This document shows positions 31,189 to 31,887 of a stretch of 31,887 nucleotides of DNA, one piece after another. Within the stretch, counting starts at the first letter, position 1; the number at the start of each line of letters is the position of its first letter. The translations under genes and the position numbers were made by a program. A model generated the notes under the pieces. The model made no database searches and was not told the DNA's origin. It saw nothing but the letters and a program-made list of their open reading frames with translations. The stretch comes from Carex sylvatica (taxonomy: Eukaryota > Streptophyta > Magnoliopsida > Poales > Cyperaceae), in contig CAXKVR010000919.1 in NCBI GenBank assembly GCA_964058845.1, positions 1 through 31,887 on the forward strand, read 5' to 3'.

Positions 31189-31864
31189 TAACGCGGTGGC
31201 GATACCCCGCTCCTCCGCCACCTCTTCTCTGTCGGTCCGCTTTCTCGGCCTCTTGAAACAACCGGACGACTCTGATTTAGACCCAAACCTTACCGTTAAC
31301 TCAGCTCTTGAGCTAGACGAGTCCGACGTCGTCTGGTCCTCCTCCGACAATTCTTCGCCCAGCTCCGTTTCCTCTCCAGTTACCACATCACCGGAACCTG
31401 TCCGACGCACATCCCGTGCCTTCGTTCCAGGCTCCTTCGGTCTCTCAGCTCTGTTAGAATCCACCTCGCCTGGGTCTGGCCCAGGTCCGCTCCGGCGGCA
31501 ATCTTCTCCAATCACACCTCCAGTGGCTGTTCCCTTCGCAAGACCCTCGCCTCCATCTCGCAAGGCGTTCAATCAATCGGCACCGATGGCGGTGCCGATG
31601 TGGCCTGGGCGGAGGAGAGAGGGAAGGAAAGGGAGAGAGGAGGCATGGGATGACATGTGGGGCTTGGAAGAGGAAGAAGGGACGGATGAAATTGAGGAGG
31701 ATGGAATGGAGGAGATGGTGCCACCTCATCTGATCGTGGCGAGATCGCAGTCGCACATCTCCAGTTTTTCGGTTTTGGAAGGGGCGGGAAGGACTCTCAA
31801 GGGACGGGATTTGTGCCGTGTTCGCAACGCTGTCTTGCAGAAAACTGGATTTTTAGATGTGTGA
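31172..31864 (+). CDS. S40-like senescence regulator family protein (DUF584)
   Basis: An intronless frame of 230 aa. The N-terminal half is Ser/Pro-rich and disordered-looking, with ESDVVW at 50-55 (a recurrent motif in this family) and GLSALLE near 90-96. A basic patch (147-155) is followed by an acidic run (165-181). The C-terminus has the family block: VPPH (183-186), SFSVLEGAGRTLKGRDL (198-214), RVRNAV and TGFLD (225-229). The family is named after barley S40 and includes small nuclear proteins linked to leaf senescence and stress; the biochemical function is not established. The ATG at 31172 fits the MGEES start and the TATA box. Length and motifs are complete, so the gene looks functional. 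Confidence 0.92.
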   Translation: MGEESSNAVAIPRSSATSSLSVRFLGLLKQPDDSDLDPNLTVNSALELDESDVVWSSSDNSSPSSVSSPVTTSPEPVRRTSRAFVPGSFGLSALLESTSPGSGPGPLRRQSSPITPPVAVPFARPSPPSRKAFNQSAPMAVPMWPGRRREGRKGREEAWDDMWGLEEEEGTDEIEEDGMEEMVPPHLIVARSQSHISSFSVLEGAGRTLKGRDLCRVRNAVLQKTGFLDV

Positions 31865-31887
31865 GACAAATCAGCAAATTCTGCTAC

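Noticed and set aside
31120..31756. Long minus-strand frames opposite the S40-like gene
   Set aside because: Antisense shadows of a GC-richer coding region; the plus-strand frame carries all the family motifs.

Overview
This is nuclear DNA of a flowering plant. The genes have introns with GT-AG borders, the background is AT-rich, and two proteins carry plant-specific signatures (a chloroplast-type FtsH and an S40/DUF584 protein). Intact genes are sparse among many transposable elements (TEs). The AT-rich intergenic DNA and large TIR/MITE load suggest a non-grass angiosperm, but I cannot name the species.

Layout: (1) 400-3377, plus strand: a relic of a chloroplast FTSH7/FTSH9-type metalloprotease gene. 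The N-terminal exon is open, but one in-frame stop and an internal deletion have removed nearly all of the AAA+ ATPase and zinc-protease core; the C-terminal exons survive. (2) 6325-8782, minus strand: an intact three-exon cytochrome b5 gene (136 aa). (3) 11484-17537: a nested insertion. A ~1.08 kb hAT-type element (8-bp target duplication GTTTCATG) was split by a 4967-bp Mutator-like element (9-bp duplication AAACGGTCC, ~210-bp terminal inverted repeats). The inner element carries a five-exon plant mobile domain (PMD, MAIN/MAIL-like) gene on the minus strand and what looks like the first exon of a transposase on the plus strand, converging as the two genes of maize MuDR do. (4) 20739-24336: a 5'-truncated LINE relic split by a 1458-bp TG...CA element that looks like a solo LTR (5-bp duplication GATAC). 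(5) 31172-31864, plus strand: an intact, apparently intronless S40-like (DUF584) gene with a TATA box and an overlapping upstream ORF.

MITEs fill the rest. Five copies (2767, 4425, 9832, ~11036, 29105) form one foldback family that shares its inner arm sequence while the outer termini differ between copies; the best-bounded copies have 9-bp duplications typical of Mutator. There are also two hAT elements with TAGGGC-type ends (26185-26644; 29734-30611), a PIF/Harbinger-like MITE with TTA duplication (17712-18131), a second Tourist-like element (20254-20491), a long foldback with 9-bp duplication (28166-28552) and two short related foldback elements (9258, 27381).

The three host genes (FTSH relic, CB5, S40-like) show no functional link. 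The most notable items are the gutted FtsH, the MuDR-like element whose second gene is a PMD protein, the MITE family with conserved insides but variable ends, and the LINE relic whose stops fall mostly at expected tryptophan codons.
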